Source: Durusdinium trenchii (Eukaryota > Sar > Dinophyceae > Suessiales > Symbiodiniaceae). From it: DNA of 64,000 nt. Shown here piece after piece: positions 33,778-45,723 of the stretch. Every line of letters starts with the position of its first letter. Position 1 is the first letter of the stretch. The notes beneath the pieces are model-generated. The model made no database searches. It was not told the DNA's origin and was given only the letters and a program-made list of their open reading frames with translations. The position numbers and the translations under genes were made by a program. The stretch lies in the NCBI GenBank assembly GCA_963970005.1, contig CAXAMN010008580.1:147141-211140 (forward strand), in the 5' to 3' direction.

Positions 33778-34539
33778 CTTACGCCTTACACCTAACATCA
33801 TCTGACACCAAAACTCAGCACCTGACAAGCACACACGATGACGCTGGCGTCGAAAGCATGCTGCGCAGCATGCTGCACATGCTGCAAGCGGCCAGAGAGG
33901 CCTCATTGCCAATTCCGACTCCACTGCTGCTCTGAAGGTCAAATCGTGGATGGAATATTGGCGAAGCAATGCCACTATTCCAAAAGCACAGCTGGAACCA
34001 CAGACCACAAAAGCATGTTAATCCAAAATGAACCAAGCTTGTGCTATTGCTGGCCGATCCGCTTCAAAATTCAGCGATCCAAACATCAAATCCAGTGACC
34101 CAATCCGCTTCAATCGAAACGCCCCGCTTCGCACTGGCGCTCGCTTCTCCGCGCTCGCTCCACCTGATCCAGTCCAGTGCGGCCTTCCCAGTGCTGGAGC
34201 CTTCGGACCACCGTTGAAGCCATCTATAGACACTCGTCCCGTTGAAGCCGAAGAGAGTCAGAGTGTCTAAAGGTTGAGGCCGAGGAACGAAGAAGTTAAG
34301 GTGAAGATGGTTCTTTCACAGGACTTTTGTCATTGACATTAACATGTTGAACTTCATATAGAATCAACATGTGCGCTATAATATGCTCACTCTACATCTC
34401 CACAGCAAACCCAAGTTCCCTTGCACCACGCCTTCGCAACACCCCGCCAGAACCGGTCAACCACCGGACTTGACCGGTGAGTTCGATGTCATCGTCAGAC
34501 CGGTGAGGTCGATGCACGTGGCGCCTGCCGGTCAGTAGG

Positions 34540-34628
34540 CCAGGTAGGCAGTAAATAGGGCCGTACTTACTGGGGTACGTAACCTGGGGTACCTATAGTG
34601 GGGTATCCTCTGTTGGTGTGCCACCGTC
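34540..34628. repeat. Hairpin-related element, family F
   Basis: Ends in ATCCTCTGTTGGTGTG and has inner GGGGTAC...GTACC repeats. Left arm eroded. Confidence 0.4.
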
Positions 34629-34996
34629 CCAAACAAAGAAGTACGATCTTACATGATCTGCCCTGCTTCGCCTGCCGATCAAACACTTCACCACAAGGTT
34701 CCCAAGGCTCTCAGAAACTATCTGGTTCAGCAAGTCAAGTGCTTGTGAGACCCTTCAGGCCACGTACTAGGCCATGTATACTGTATATACCCTGTGTATG
34801 GCGCTGCACGGCGCTGCATGCCATTTCGACATGAAGAGAGTTCGTGACCGGACTTCCATCCATGTCCATGTCGGTGGGAATGGACCCCGCCAGACAGGTG
34901 GAACTTTGCACGACAAACCAACAGAGGTAGCCAGTGACCTGAAGAAGGACCCGTAGTAACCTGTACCCAGTCTATAAGGGACAGTCTATAGAGTCT

Positions 34997-35091
34997 ATAC
35001 CAGGACCCAACTCTACAGGTCACCACCTGCGACTTTGAAGTCTACAAGGTCGCCTCCATTTCGGAGACCTGTTGGTTTCGGGTGCTGGTAG
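34997..35091. repeat. Hairpin element, family C2
   Basis: ATACCAGGACCC...ACAGGTCACCACCTGCGAC at the left; GAGACCTGTTGG...GGTGCTGGTA at the right. A cleaner copy lies at 52100-52189. Confidence 0.7.
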
Positions 35092-35138
35092 GGTTCTTCA
35101 ACCGTTAGAACCTCTTTTTTCACCTCCGGCGACGGTCC

Positions 35139-35597
35139 TGCACCGAGGCCCTTGGGCGGCGAGGAGAGCGCTTCCGCGTTCCGCGTTCCGGTGTTCGCCG
35201 CCGCCATGGGCGCGGTGGTCAACGCCATGTAGACAGGTGCTGAAGCCGTGATGGAACATGTGGCTAAGGTGGAAGAAATCAGAACTGCCAACACATGCAA
35301 GATTTGAGAATCAAATCAAAACACTCTTCAGGAAAGAAACGCAACACAACAACTGTTTGGGAACTACAGTAGTGCCTGGAAACTGGTTCTGCAACATCTG
35401 GCAAACTTAGTTGCTATAATTTGATGGATTATCAAGAATTCCTATATTCCGCGCACAACAAAGAAATGGAAGCGTTTGTGCTACGGCATAGAACGGCATA
35501 GTGGATTGAGGTGGAGTCCAGGCCCATGCATGAAACAGCTTCACCTCTGAGGGCACAGCTGGAATGAAACAAAAGCACCTGAGCAAAGTTCAACACC
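35139..35597 (+). pseudogene. Decayed 3' gene fragment, copy 2
   Basis: Shares long stretches with 1000-1526, including GGCGAGGAGAGCGCTTCCGC, CAACTGTTTGGGAACTA and TGGATTGAGGTGGAGTCCA. The coding part has an in-frame TAG (AACGCCATGTAG) and indels, so it is dead. The match extends past the stop codon into non-coding DNA, which points to DNA-level duplication rather than retroposition. Confidence 0.6.
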
Positions 35598-35694
35598 TAG
35601 TAGGAACAAGGACGCTACCAGCGGCTCCTGGCCTTACTACTTGGAACAAGAACGCTACTAGGGGCCTTACTACAAGGAATAAGAAGCTATTAGG

Positions 35695-35760
35695 GGCTCC
35701 TGGCCGTAAAAAAAAAATACAGGCTTGAGCAATTAATTCTATTTTTTTACGGCCAGGAGC
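35695..35760. repeat. Hairpin with A/T-tract stem
   Basis: GGCTCCTGGCCGTAAAAA... pairs with ...TTTTTACGGCCAGGAGC. GGCTCCTGGCC also recurs just upstream at 35610-35700. Confidence 0.75.
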
Positions 35761-35950
35761 TATATACCCTATAAGTGTGTAATCGGCCCAAGTAACCCAA
35801 TGCAGGACGGCTTTAAAAGTAAAAACACACAAAAAAAAAAAACACCAGACCCATGGAATCGTCAACGAACGGTGGCGAAAGTCCACCCAATTCATCACGT
35901 GCGGTATCACCATCTGTCCAGTCAAGTTCCGGCCAAACATCATCCTCCCT

Positions 35951-36070
35951 ACCAGGACCCATCAGTCCCTACCAGGACCCATCCCTGACCCTACGAGGAC
36001 CATTCTGTCTGATTCCATCAGCCTGATTGCTACGCTTCGGGATCTCCAGCAACAGCCCATGGTCCTGGTA
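35951..36070. repeat. Hairpin element, family C (long)
   Basis: ACCAGGACCCATC at the left and CATGGTCCTGGTA at the right. ACCAGGACCCATC is also duplicated at the left end. Confidence 0.55.
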
Positions 36071-39000
36071 TACTTCTCAACAGTGCACTGGTCCATGGTC
36101 TGGGTCCGACCCCCCACCATCACGCAAGGTCGGGGTAGCAGGACTCTTAGGACATCGGAATTGTCAACCTTTCACACCTCCTGGAGACAATCAACGTGAC
36201 ACGAAAAAACGGCCCAAACCCCTGTGATGTCATTCTGATTCCATCCCAAACACACCTGAAGATGTTATGCCATCCATGACTATAACATTGCGCATACATT
36301 TACATGCGCTAATAACATCCATAGGGCTCCAACTACCTCCCTTTCGAAGGTGGTTAGGAAAGGTGCCAGGGGGGTCTGCCCCTACCTTCTGAGGGCATTA
36401 TCAATAGCATGATTAGTTCTTGGACTTGTCTGCGTTTGGAACCTGAAAGAATAAACCACCTTAGGTTTGGGGGATTGAACCAGTTCGGCAAAATAGAAAC
36501 ATCATCCCTAAGCAAAACCAGGCACACCTCGATCCACGTGGAACTCCACACCGAGCTGCTAAGCCAGAGGCCAGTCGGATCGGGCGCTCTGGCCTTGAAG
36601 ACCCAAAAGCCCGAGGGCTGGGTGGAGGGCGAAAATCGAAAAAAGGCCGTGGGAGTGGCCATGGGTGGTTTTTGAGATCGAAGCCTAGGAAATCCTAAGA
36701 GTAAAACCACAAATCGACGCCTGGAATCTGGTCTTGAAACCATTCTGCCTGCTGATTGAAGAATCTTGGCCTGGATTCTGGTCTTGACATGTCTTACACC
36801 CCAAAAGCCCCCGGTTTCCTCCGGTTTCTCCCGTTTCAGCCCGGGGTCTCTTCGAGAATCAGAATGAAGAGAATCCATTTCAAGCCTACCAAACCCCGTG
36901 ATCTTCGAGGCAAAGCGATCTTCGGAAGCCTTCTTTCACCCTCCCAAGATCTCGTGGCTGCCCACTTATGAAAACACTTGGACTCACTTGGAGAGCAAAG
37001 GGCCTTTGAAAAAAGAGACGTCTGTAGGTGCAAGAGAGAGAAACAAAGGTCAATTTAGAGATTTTGGACACAGGCTTGTTCAGGACTTGTTACATACAGC
37101 AATTCATGGCATCATACATGCTGGACGAACTGAGTCTCAGTTGGGCTGGTTCTAGCCATGGGGGTGGCCTCCACGGAGAAAAAAACATCCTTTCAGCTCA
37201 TGACAGGGTCACAGCTCATCCGGAGATGCCTCTTTCCGCACATAAGTACCCCCCCCCAGTTCCTCTTGGCATCTCCGAAAGTGGCCGTGGCCTAGCTTGG
37301 GCCGAGCTTGGCCAGCTTCGCCCTGTCGGGCCACGAAGCCCCGGTGTCCGTGCCAAGATGCAGTGGAGGAATCAGCTGGTCCTTCCTGCAGCGACCGGTC
37401 GCGGCCGGTCGCATGAGACCAAATGACTCACTGCATCAATCACACGTGTAGCTGCTGTGCAGTTCACCGACGGAGGCCTTGTTGGCACGAGGACCTGATG
37501 GCTTTCCATCAGAAACAATCGGAGTAAAGGGACCATCCCATATAGCTGTCCAATGAATCAATGAAGGCCCCAGGATCCACAAGGCACTCCACAAGGCCCC
37601 TATAGCTGTAAGCAGTGTAAGGTACACCGTGACTCTCATTGGACTCCCATCGGAGGCCGCTGTTCGGAGGATCTCCCGGTGACCATGAGCCGACCTAAGT
37701 GAAGCGACCGGCGGCCATGAGCCGAACGCCACTCATCACTCATCCCACGGTCTTCCAAACATGGGTCTTTCAAACATGGACAAAGACTTCCGCACTTGAG
37801 TCATGCCTCTTGTGTGGAACTTGGAACCAAATCTGGGAGGTGGGGCCAAATCTGGGGGTCTTCCAGCTGGGAAGTGGCAGCTCCCAAGCTGGGGCAAGTC
37901 ACCCTACGATAATGAACTTCCGACCCCGCCTAGAACTGGCCACGGGCCTCAGTGTGACGATGCCGTCTCTCCGCTTGTCAGGTGGAAAGAAGGTGCCTGA
38001 AAGAAGGACACTGAAACCTGCCACCTTGAAGTCTCCATTTCAGCCACCATAACTCGGAACAAAAAGGTCGGGTGCAAGGATGTGCATATGGTATACGATT
38101 CTTGAACCTTTCATGTGTGATCCTTGCAAACGCCTCAAACGTCCCATGTTTCCATGTGTTTCTCCAAAGGGACCCAAGTGGCACATGGAGGGATCATCCA
38201 TGTTTAAGACACGACCAGGTCAATGCTGTGCGTTGTGTTCACGCGACCACCGGCGTTGTGACCTCAAGGGTGAGAACAACCCCTGGTCAACCACCCCCTG
38301 GCCTGTTCGGCAGTCCGGCAGTCCCAAACAGGTCGTGTTGGGATTGGAAAAACGGTGCCAAAAGCAAAGCCCTCTTGATACCTCTTCGCGCCTCTGACAG
38401 CAGTTGACCTAGCTGACATGGTTTCACAAAACACAACACTTCACCGGACCTTGCAGATCTTGCACCTGTCACTCTGGGTGAAGAATACCATGAGAAACCA
38501 TGAGAAACCACTCTAAAAATGGCTTTCAGGACGTTTGGGGAGATCAAAGGCAAACAAAAATCTGTTTGCTTCGAATCCTCGGACCCTCCTGGCACCGGCA
38601 AATCACAAAGTCTCCTTCCTCACCGTACCTGAGGTTCGGTACGGGCCCTAGGGTGCAGCTAAGTACGCTCCTGTCCCATATGTCCCATATCCTCAGGTTC
38701 GGTGGTATATTCGATCCCCCTGGCACCCACCCCACCCAGAAGTTGTTCCAACGCTATAGGGACTCTTCTGGTCATCGCCGGCGTCAATCGCCTCCCCCGT
38801 CTTCCCTCACCTCGCCGTCTCGCGCTCTGGCCGCCCGAACTGACTCGGTGCACCGGGAGGGCCTCCACGGTCGGCACCGGTGAGCTGCTCAGCCAACCAG
38901 TGGTTTCCATAAGGAACGTCTGAACAGGGAAACCAAACCAGCTGAACTCAACATCGGAAGGTTACAACTCCTAAGCTCACCATGTCAAAGATTTGACGGC

Positions 39001-42000
39001 GAAGATTGAAGGTCGACTCCCCCCACTCCCACGCCCATGAAGGTCTAAAGACAGGGCGCACAAAAGAGTCCTGATAAGGCTGAAGCGAGAGTGAGAGATT
39101 CACAAAACAAATCTCCTTTCTTCAGGTGCTCCCAATTGAATGTATTTGTCAGTACTCGACCGGCCGGACAGTCATGTCTTTCCTCCGCCGCACGTACGCG
39201 CTTCCGTCCTGGCGGTGGTGCCTCTTTGGACCTGAACCCGTGAAAACGTGCGTTTTCGCAACCAGGAAGGTACCAGCACCTTCCGACCTCGGGGTCACCT
39301 GGCTCTTCCAGCCTGGAAAAAACTGCGGATCTCCAGGTCCAGGACACCCCGAGGTCCGAAGCTCCAGGTAGGTGACATGCGATTCAGACAAACCAAAAGA
39401 CAGCTCAAGCACATGGTGAACACGACCATGACACCCGATCCCTCCCACAAACCAGGGAGACACTGTAAATTCACCCCATGGATGGCTGGTTTTCCCATCT
39501 TTCACCTCTCCACCTCTCCGCGCTTCGGGATCATCCCCAAGCTCGAGAGCTGACTCAGTTCGGTCCGAAGCTCCGGGGTTTCCGGGCCTTGAAAACCACA
39601 CCATCCCACATCTATGCCTTGATTCCCCTTAGCCTAGGGCCTTCAGTACCTCCTCAGGTTATGACTGGAGCCGAGTTCACCCTTGTTTAGCTGTCGCCCG
39701 TCCCGTCCAAACAGGTAGGTAGATCGAGAGAGATCCCGGAATCCGCCGAAAAAAAACACCATGGAAATCGATCAAGGTCACCGAAGGAAGTGGTGTTTTG
39801 ACATGCTGGCCCAAACGCGACTAATGGGACTGCCACACTGCCGAGAAACGGCCAGGGGTGGTGCCAGGGGGGGCCAATGTAGGCACATTCCAGTCCCATG
39901 GAGTGTCTGGGTGGTGGTCCCTATTTGGCCGATGCCGCGTATGCCGTCCCCACCCCGCGGTATCTATCAGGAAGGGGCCGCAAAAGAGTCTACTGACTGA
40001 GCTGCGCTGGCTTATAAACAAGAAAGCCTTTGGGCCAATGGCCGGCTGCGCTCTTCAAACATATCCTTCTTTTCATCCTCGTCAAAACACTCCCAAAGAC
40101 CTATATTCCAAGACCAGCGATGTGCTCGATTCCAGTTTTCACGTCAACCCCTGAATTCACGTCAACCCGTGTATGTTGGTCCGAGGAGTCTTCTCCCAGG
40201 GTTCAGCCTTAATGTCAGTTGATTTCAATCTGCTACGACAAGCATTTTGTGAGACCCCACCTGCGCGAACTGTGGTGTCCTTCCGGGTCCGGCTAAGAAG
40301 GCACCCATCAAACTCCAAGTAACCCATGGCGCGAACTATGGCGTGAACTGCCTGCACGAACCAAACCGAAGTCGACCGTGTGTAGGCACTAGGTCACTGG
40401 GGATGGTTGGGAGGCCTATCACCCTAAGAATCCGGACCCTGGAAGGGGTAATCGAAGGGTGGCTGAAGGTCCGGACCCCTCCTCTGGACACCCTGTGGAG
40501 GGCCCAAGGATTCTAACATTGTCGGAATGCCAACCATTCACACCTCCTGCAGAACATCTTGGCATGACTTGAGGGGCTTCTGCCGCAGCTGTGCAGCCCA
40601 CCGTGACCACCGGCGCTGAAACTCTTCCGATAAAGGCATGTCTGCAATTTGATCCACCTACCCCCGCATCTCCAAACAACTGGTATTCGAGGAAAAAAGC
40701 GCCCTGAGTTTTAGACTGATGAGTAACATCACCGATTATAAATCCTCGTTGGAGGATGTTCCAAGGCTCCAAGCAGCTTTTCAACGTGGGAGTTCCCTCT
40801 TTAGACTACATAGTGCGGGTGGTTTGTTGTGTTCTTCTCACAGCCTGTAGATCCATTTGCTGCCTTCTGCGGATGCGGCGAACGAGAGTCCGCAAACAGG
40901 GGCGCGTTCTTTCACACTACAGGGGAATAGATCAGAATATATACCGGGGTTAGCCGTGGTTCAACGGGCTTTCCGCCCCCAAGAAAGGCCCAAACACTCC
41001 ATGTGCAAACTATACAACACCCCAAACCACCCTATAACGTAGGATAACGTAGTAGGTAAATATCTCATACATGGTGCGCAAGGCCCAAAAGAATCAGTTC
41101 CGATTGACCGGGCAAGCTGTGCCTTGTGGAAAGGCACCAGAAGCATCTGGCACCTAGGAGTGTAGGGGAGCCATGATTTGGCAGGGCTATTAATTAGATG
41201 TAGACACCTTCTTGTGGCTTCAACCCAGCCAAAGATGAATCATTCACCAACTGCAAAGCTCAAGAAGTCCCAATATGTCCTTGTTTGTTGGAGAAGGTGG
41301 TCCTTTTCCAAAGAATGCGATACAAAGCATCATATGTCCAAATGCCTGCAGGTTTTAGGTTTTGTTGTATGGGCATACAACTCCCGGGGCCTAGCCTATC
41401 CATAGGCCTATCGTAGGCCCTAGGCTACCCCCCCTATATCGATACCCTAGGGTAGCCGAGTGGCCAACGGATGACTCCGCGGCGCAGCAAAGGGGGCGCC
41501 CCAAACGTCGAGAATTTAGACTCAGACCGGAGAAGTCTACGGAGATTCTCGCAGCCACACAGCGTTGGTCGGAGCGGGGCGCCGCCAGCGGAGCGACGCC
41601 TCTCAGCATGACTGGCGCACGGGTGGCGGGGTGCCGCAGCCTTATAGGGATTGCTCTTGGCAAGGCTGCAGCGGGACAGCTGGAGCTGCTACTGCTTCCC
41701 TGGCCAAGAGCCAAGGTGGCCAAGGGCTGGCATGCCCGACCAAGAAGTGGCCGAACACAACTTTCTTGCAGTATATAGCCCTGAGATAGCAAATTTCCAC
41801 CCAGGCTTTACAGGAGTGATATTTTGTTCTTGGCCTCGGAGCTTGCATTGTCTGAATGGATGCGCAACTGGGTAGGCAACCGGATGCACAACTGGGTAGG
41901 CAACCAGTCAAGGCTGAAGGGCAAGCTGGTGGCCAATAAGAGTTAAACGCAAGTTGGTGGGGCCTACGGTCACTGATCAGAAGGTAGCTCTCCTCGATTC

Positions 42001-42056
42001 CTTCTGTGACCAGCCCTGGTCATGTTGGCGAAACTCCTAGCTGAGGCGAATCTGTT
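36071..42056. other. Stretch with repeat remnants and no firm gene
   Basis: Remnants of family I (36318-36400), family H (38600-38720) and family A (39869-39911, 40985-41085). GC3-rich minus-strand frames near 38824-38892 (PTVEALPVHRVSSGG, ending at a GTGAGG donor) and 39165-39225 (DGSAYVRRRKDMTVRPVEY) could be exons of unknown genes, but no phase chain supports them. Confidence 0.35.
41858..41905. repeat. Tandem repeat, 24 bp x 2
   Basis: GGATGCGCAACTGGGTAGGC plus four bases, repeated once with one base change. Confidence 0.85.
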
Positions 42057-42151
42057 CCAAGACACTCCATGGGACTGGCCTATTTACCTAGACTGCGGTG
42101 GCTGACCTGGGGTCAATGTAGGCACATATTCCAGTCCCACGAATGGTCTGG
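42057..42151. repeat. Hairpin element, family A (GGGACTGG variant)
   Basis: CCAAGACACTCCATGGGACT at the left; AGTCCCACGAATGGTCTGG at the right. It lies 43 bp beyond a predicted splice donor. Confidence 0.65.
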
Positions 42152-42193
42152 CATTGTAAGAAACGGATGATGAATCATCCTCTCTGTGGACAC

Positions 42194-42315
42194 CTTTGAC
42201 AGACTCAGCCGCTTTGAGGCCAAGCCGAGCATCCAAGTCTCGCATCATTACACTGAGGAGTTGCTGATAAGCTTGAGCCACTCGCTCGGCATCCTCTTTG
42301 GAAAAGGCCCACCAT
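42194..42315 (-). CDS. Gene 2 exon: WWAFSKEDAERVAQAYQQLL
   Basis: 40 codons after ATGCACAG, with no stop and regular helix spacing. GT donor TCAAAG|GTGTCC. Confidence 0.6.
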
Positions 42316-44842
42316 CTGTGCATTTGGAATGCTGGCTTTGAGTACTGAAATTCACCACTGCATCAATCACCTTCCCTTTGTGAACCTCACCCTCTCTCCG
42401 GTGCTTGAGGGGATGCAAGCTATGGAGCAAGTGCGGCCCTGGGTTCTTCCATCTTCCCTTATTGGAGAAGGGCCCGGATTCTGCCGGGGCTGTAGGATGT
42501 GTGATCGTCCTCCATGATCTTGCTGAAGCCTCTGGGGCACCCTGACGCCCAGGACATCACGCATGGCGTCCGCCTCGGCGCTGCTGCTTTCTGCGAGGTA
42601 GTGTGGGTGTGTTTTAAAAGAGGGACGAGAGAAGGACCCAGGTGATGACTGAATTGTAGAGTAGACTGTTGTAGTTTCAGAACATCTCAACAAGCAATCA
42701 CTTGGACATGTAATACCGCTCAATTAATACAGTACTACACCTGTTCAAGGGATCCTGCCTTCTCCGTAAGAACAAACATGGAAACCCACATGCACTATTA
42801 GATTACGCACTTCCAACATTTTTTCTATGCGGCTGCTCACTGCTATTCATTGAGGTCATTCCAGAGGCCTACATTGAAAGTTCAATCATGTTAGACCTCA
42901 GCCTCCTCAAACCCTATAAGGTATGCCCATTCGAGACCCTAAGTAGTTGAAGGTATCAGTGAGTCGCATATGGCGGCACCAAGCTGGGTTCCACACCCAG
43001 TCCTTCACGACGCTTGGGGCTCCTGAACAACAGGGAGCCGCCCTGCCTCCACTGGTGAGCACAGGGCTGCCGCACCTCCTCCAATTTCTAGGATACACAG
43101 ACACACAGGAAAACACGGTTCCCAACCACTGGTTTTACTAGGGATCTGGACGTTCATGGTCTTTGTGAAGGCTTTTTTTGATTTTTTTTTGGGTCTATAG
43201 GGATCTATAGGGTATTTTTACATGCATATACATGCCACCCATACCATCTACCACCTTCACCTTCACCTTCACCTTCATTCATGGAGTTTTGGAAGGCACG
43301 GCCAACGGAGCTCGAGAGAGACTGAGCGGGGGAGACGCTCGGTCTGTAGGACCTTCCTGGGGGTTGCTCGGAGCCCCAATACTTTCGGGATCTTTCGGGG
43401 TTCCCAAAGGAAAATGCACATCTGACGCGGTCCAAATGGTCTTGTTTTGAGATTTTTTGTTGATGGTACCAGGGTCATCCTGTCTGGGTGTCCAATAGAC
43501 CATAAAAGACCTTACCCTACGTAAACAGGTCTACAGGGCACCCGTTGGAAGTGCTAGGTATATCGATGATCGGATCGGTTTGACAATGGGTGGTGATTCG
43601 GCGAACCGATGGATGCGTGAGACGGACCATTTCCATGCAAAGCCTGGCGACCCAAAAAGAGTCTCGGCCCAGACCTCAAACAGTTTTCACCTCTTGCATC
43701 ATCTTGCCCAGTTTCGCCTGCGCCATCCCAGTTTGTTGCAATCCGTTTTTCGCCCCGAAAGCAGCCTTGCAGCATCCGGAAGTCCAAGCATCGACCGGCC
43801 GGCCGAAGGCATCGTTTTGCACATCCCAGAGAGGTTGCGTTCGTGGGACGGGAGGACCCGGAAGCTCGGCTGCTTGCTCGGACGCTGCTGAAAAAAACGC
43901 GTCGAGTCGACCTCCGACCTCCGACCTTGCCGATCAAACCTGGTTTTGCTGGAAGCCCATGAGCATCAAACGCATCAAACATCTGTCCCCTGCGTTTTGG
44001 GGGTTCACCAGCCAAATAGCAAACAAAAAACGTCCGATCCGCAAAGGATTCTCCAAACCAGGTCAACACGCAGCAGGTTCCACCGGTTCCGCCGTTCCAC
44101 CGTTCGACCTCCTCGGGATCTGGCTGTGAGCGTCGGCCTGACCAAGCGGCGAAGCGACAACGACGGAGTCGGCCCGTTTGTACCTTGGAACATGGGTACT
44201 GTACCAAACACCTGCAGAGTCGACCCGTTCGTACCTCAGAAGACGTGGGTACATGTAGGTAGTACCCGTTTTATGTTTCACGGGGTCGTGTCCCATCCAC
44301 GAGATCATTTTGCTCAATATGTGTTTAACCTTTACTTGGACTGGACATCACAGCCACACAAAAAAAACTCCTTTCAGTCTTGGAAAACTGGTAAGATATG
44401 GTAAGTGACATGTGAGTGACAAGTCGGACCACGTTTCTTATTTTTATTGCGCTCCAACTGCAACGACAGAACTGGAGCACACCACGTTTCTTATTTTTAT
44501 TGCGCTCCAACTGCAACGACAGAACTGGAGCACTGTTGGTCCGAAGATCAGCCCTCCTCCAATTTCTTTCGAGATCGTGTTATGATCAACAAGCAACACC
44601 CAATCTCACTCATTATGGCGCGATCCGGCTGAAAAAAACAAACAAACAAGGGTAGCAATTATAAGTGCGTTGTGGGGGTGAAAAGGGTTTGTGCGTAGGA
44701 AGATCGCACCCAAAATCCTGCCCCAGGCTCAACCGGCTCGAGCTGTTCTTATCTGTTCTTCTGCCGAGCGGCTCGGAGGCCCTCCGAGGGAACTTCTTCG
44801 CGGTCTCGCGGAGGTGCAGGTCGTCCAGGTGGCGCCTGGCGT
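42194..44842 (-). CDS. Spliced gene of unknown function (gene 2)
   Basis: Five GC3-rich minus-strand exons with usable AG acceptors: 44765-44842 (ARRHLDDLHLRETAKKFPRR), 43931-43982 (MFDAFDAHGLPAKPGLI), 43691-43884 (PLWDVQNDAFGRPVDAWTSG, then AQAKLGKMMQE), 42530-42590 (SSSAEADAMRDVLGVRVPQ) and 42194-42315 (WWAFSKEDAERVAQAYQQLL, then RDLDARLGLKAAESVK). Donors are GC, GC, GT, GC and GT. Phases match between the second and third exons and between the fourth and fifth; other joins need unseen exons. I recognise no family. The last exon is strongly helical. Ends are not found. It could be two genes. Confidence 0.5.
42530..42590 (-). CDS. Gene 2 exon: AEADAMRDVLGVRVPQ
   Basis: 19 codons after the pyrimidine-rich acceptor ending CCTCGCAG. 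GC donor CCAGAG|GCTTCA. AG plus the next exon's A gives Arg. Confidence 0.5.
43691..43884 (-). CDS. Gene 2 exon: Pro-rich start, then PLWDVQNDAFGRPVDAW
   Basis: 64 codons after TTTTTTTCAGCAG. GT donor CAAGAG|GTGAAA. One of the longest host exons in the window. No family recognised. Confidence 0.55.
43931..43982 (-). CDS. Gene 2 exon: MFDAFDAHGLPAKPGLI
   Basis: 17 codons after GGGGACAG. GC donor GATCG|GCAAGG; the leftover G joins CG of the next exon to give Ala. Confidence 0.5.
44428..44533. repeat. Perfect tandem duplication, 53 bp x 2
   Basis: Unit starts ACCACGTTTCTTATTTTTAT and ends GAACTGGAGCAC. Copies 44428-44480 and 44481-44533 are identical, so the duplication is recent. Confidence 0.95.
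44765..44842 (-). CDS. Exon candidate: RRHLDDLHLRETAKKFPRR
   Basis: 25 codons with very high GC at third positions, after GTGACCAG. GC donor CGCTCG|GCAGAA. Placed with gene 2 by nearness and strand only. Confidence 0.4.
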
Positions 44843-45623
44843 CTGGTCACCGGTCACCTCTGTCTAGGGTCCCGTTGCCCAATGCCAACGCATGTCGATG
44901 GTTTGGGTGAAACAAACGGATTGAGCACCTTGATCACCCCTCACTTCGAGGTCAACAAGGTGGGTTTGATGTGGCTTGATTGGTATACGGGGAGGTTGTT
45001 TAATTGTCAACAATACTCGATCGATTGGTCCTTGAACTGGGGTCGGGGTGACACTCTGGTTGAGCCGCGTTGTGGGCCCAAGGAGAATCGTGAGTCGCGG
45101 AATCGAATCATCGAAGCGGGTCGACCATATGTTTGTATATAGAGAAAAGTGGTGATCCAAGTGGCCATGCCATCTACTTCCATGATTACACTGGGGAGTG
45201 CATGCCTTGAGGAGACATGATTGGTATAAAGGTGTGCCCACACACTGTCTTTTTCACGGACCCCATGATCAAAGGTGCATGTGTTGCTCGTGGCGCATGT
45301 GATGCTGCATGGAGACACTTTCACCGAACCTCATTCTGATCGGCCACCTGTCCTTCCACTCATGGCACAGCTACAGAGCGGCTGTGCAAACACACCAAAC
45401 AGTTACATCCTAAGAACCTCGAACTACCAGGCAAGTCAAGTCATGGCACGAGTGTTTCTCTTGTACTGTGAAGACCTAAGAAGCAGATGGCACGGGTACA
45501 CTCCCGAAAACTAACGTAGACCCTAGCTGACAATGGCCCCCTGGAAAATGGCTTTCCTCTACCTACCATTTGTTTTCAGGGTCCATGAGATCGTCTTCCA
45601 GGGTGTAGTCTTAAAATGTTTTT

Positions 45624-45723
45624 CCCTATGGATCCACATACCTTCTGAGAAGGTGATTGGAGACTACTTATGTAGGTTTGGAGGGTCCAATTACCTTCTG
45701 AGAAGGTATGTGGATCCATAGGG
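45624..45723. repeat. Hairpin element, family I (GGATCC variant)
   Basis: Perfect arms CCCTATGGATCCACATACC / GGTATGTGGATCCATAGGG, then CTTCTGAGAAGG palindromes on each side. Confidence 0.9.

Larger units (their letters stand above)
29546..35138. other. Repeat-rich stretch without a supported gene
   Basis: It holds several hairpin elements, a duplicated 300-bp segment, and a 67-bp tandem array, all listed separately. Short open frames here are mostly repeat-derived. The frame at 31309-31500 on the minus strand (QAQLQSAEAAIERSCKAAE) could be an N-terminal helical exon of the starch synthase gene, but no splice chain supports it. Confidence 0.4.

Noticed and set aside
36354-36878. 174-codon minus-strand ORF
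   Set aside because: Composition is not exon-like, no motif seen, and it includes a family I remnant.
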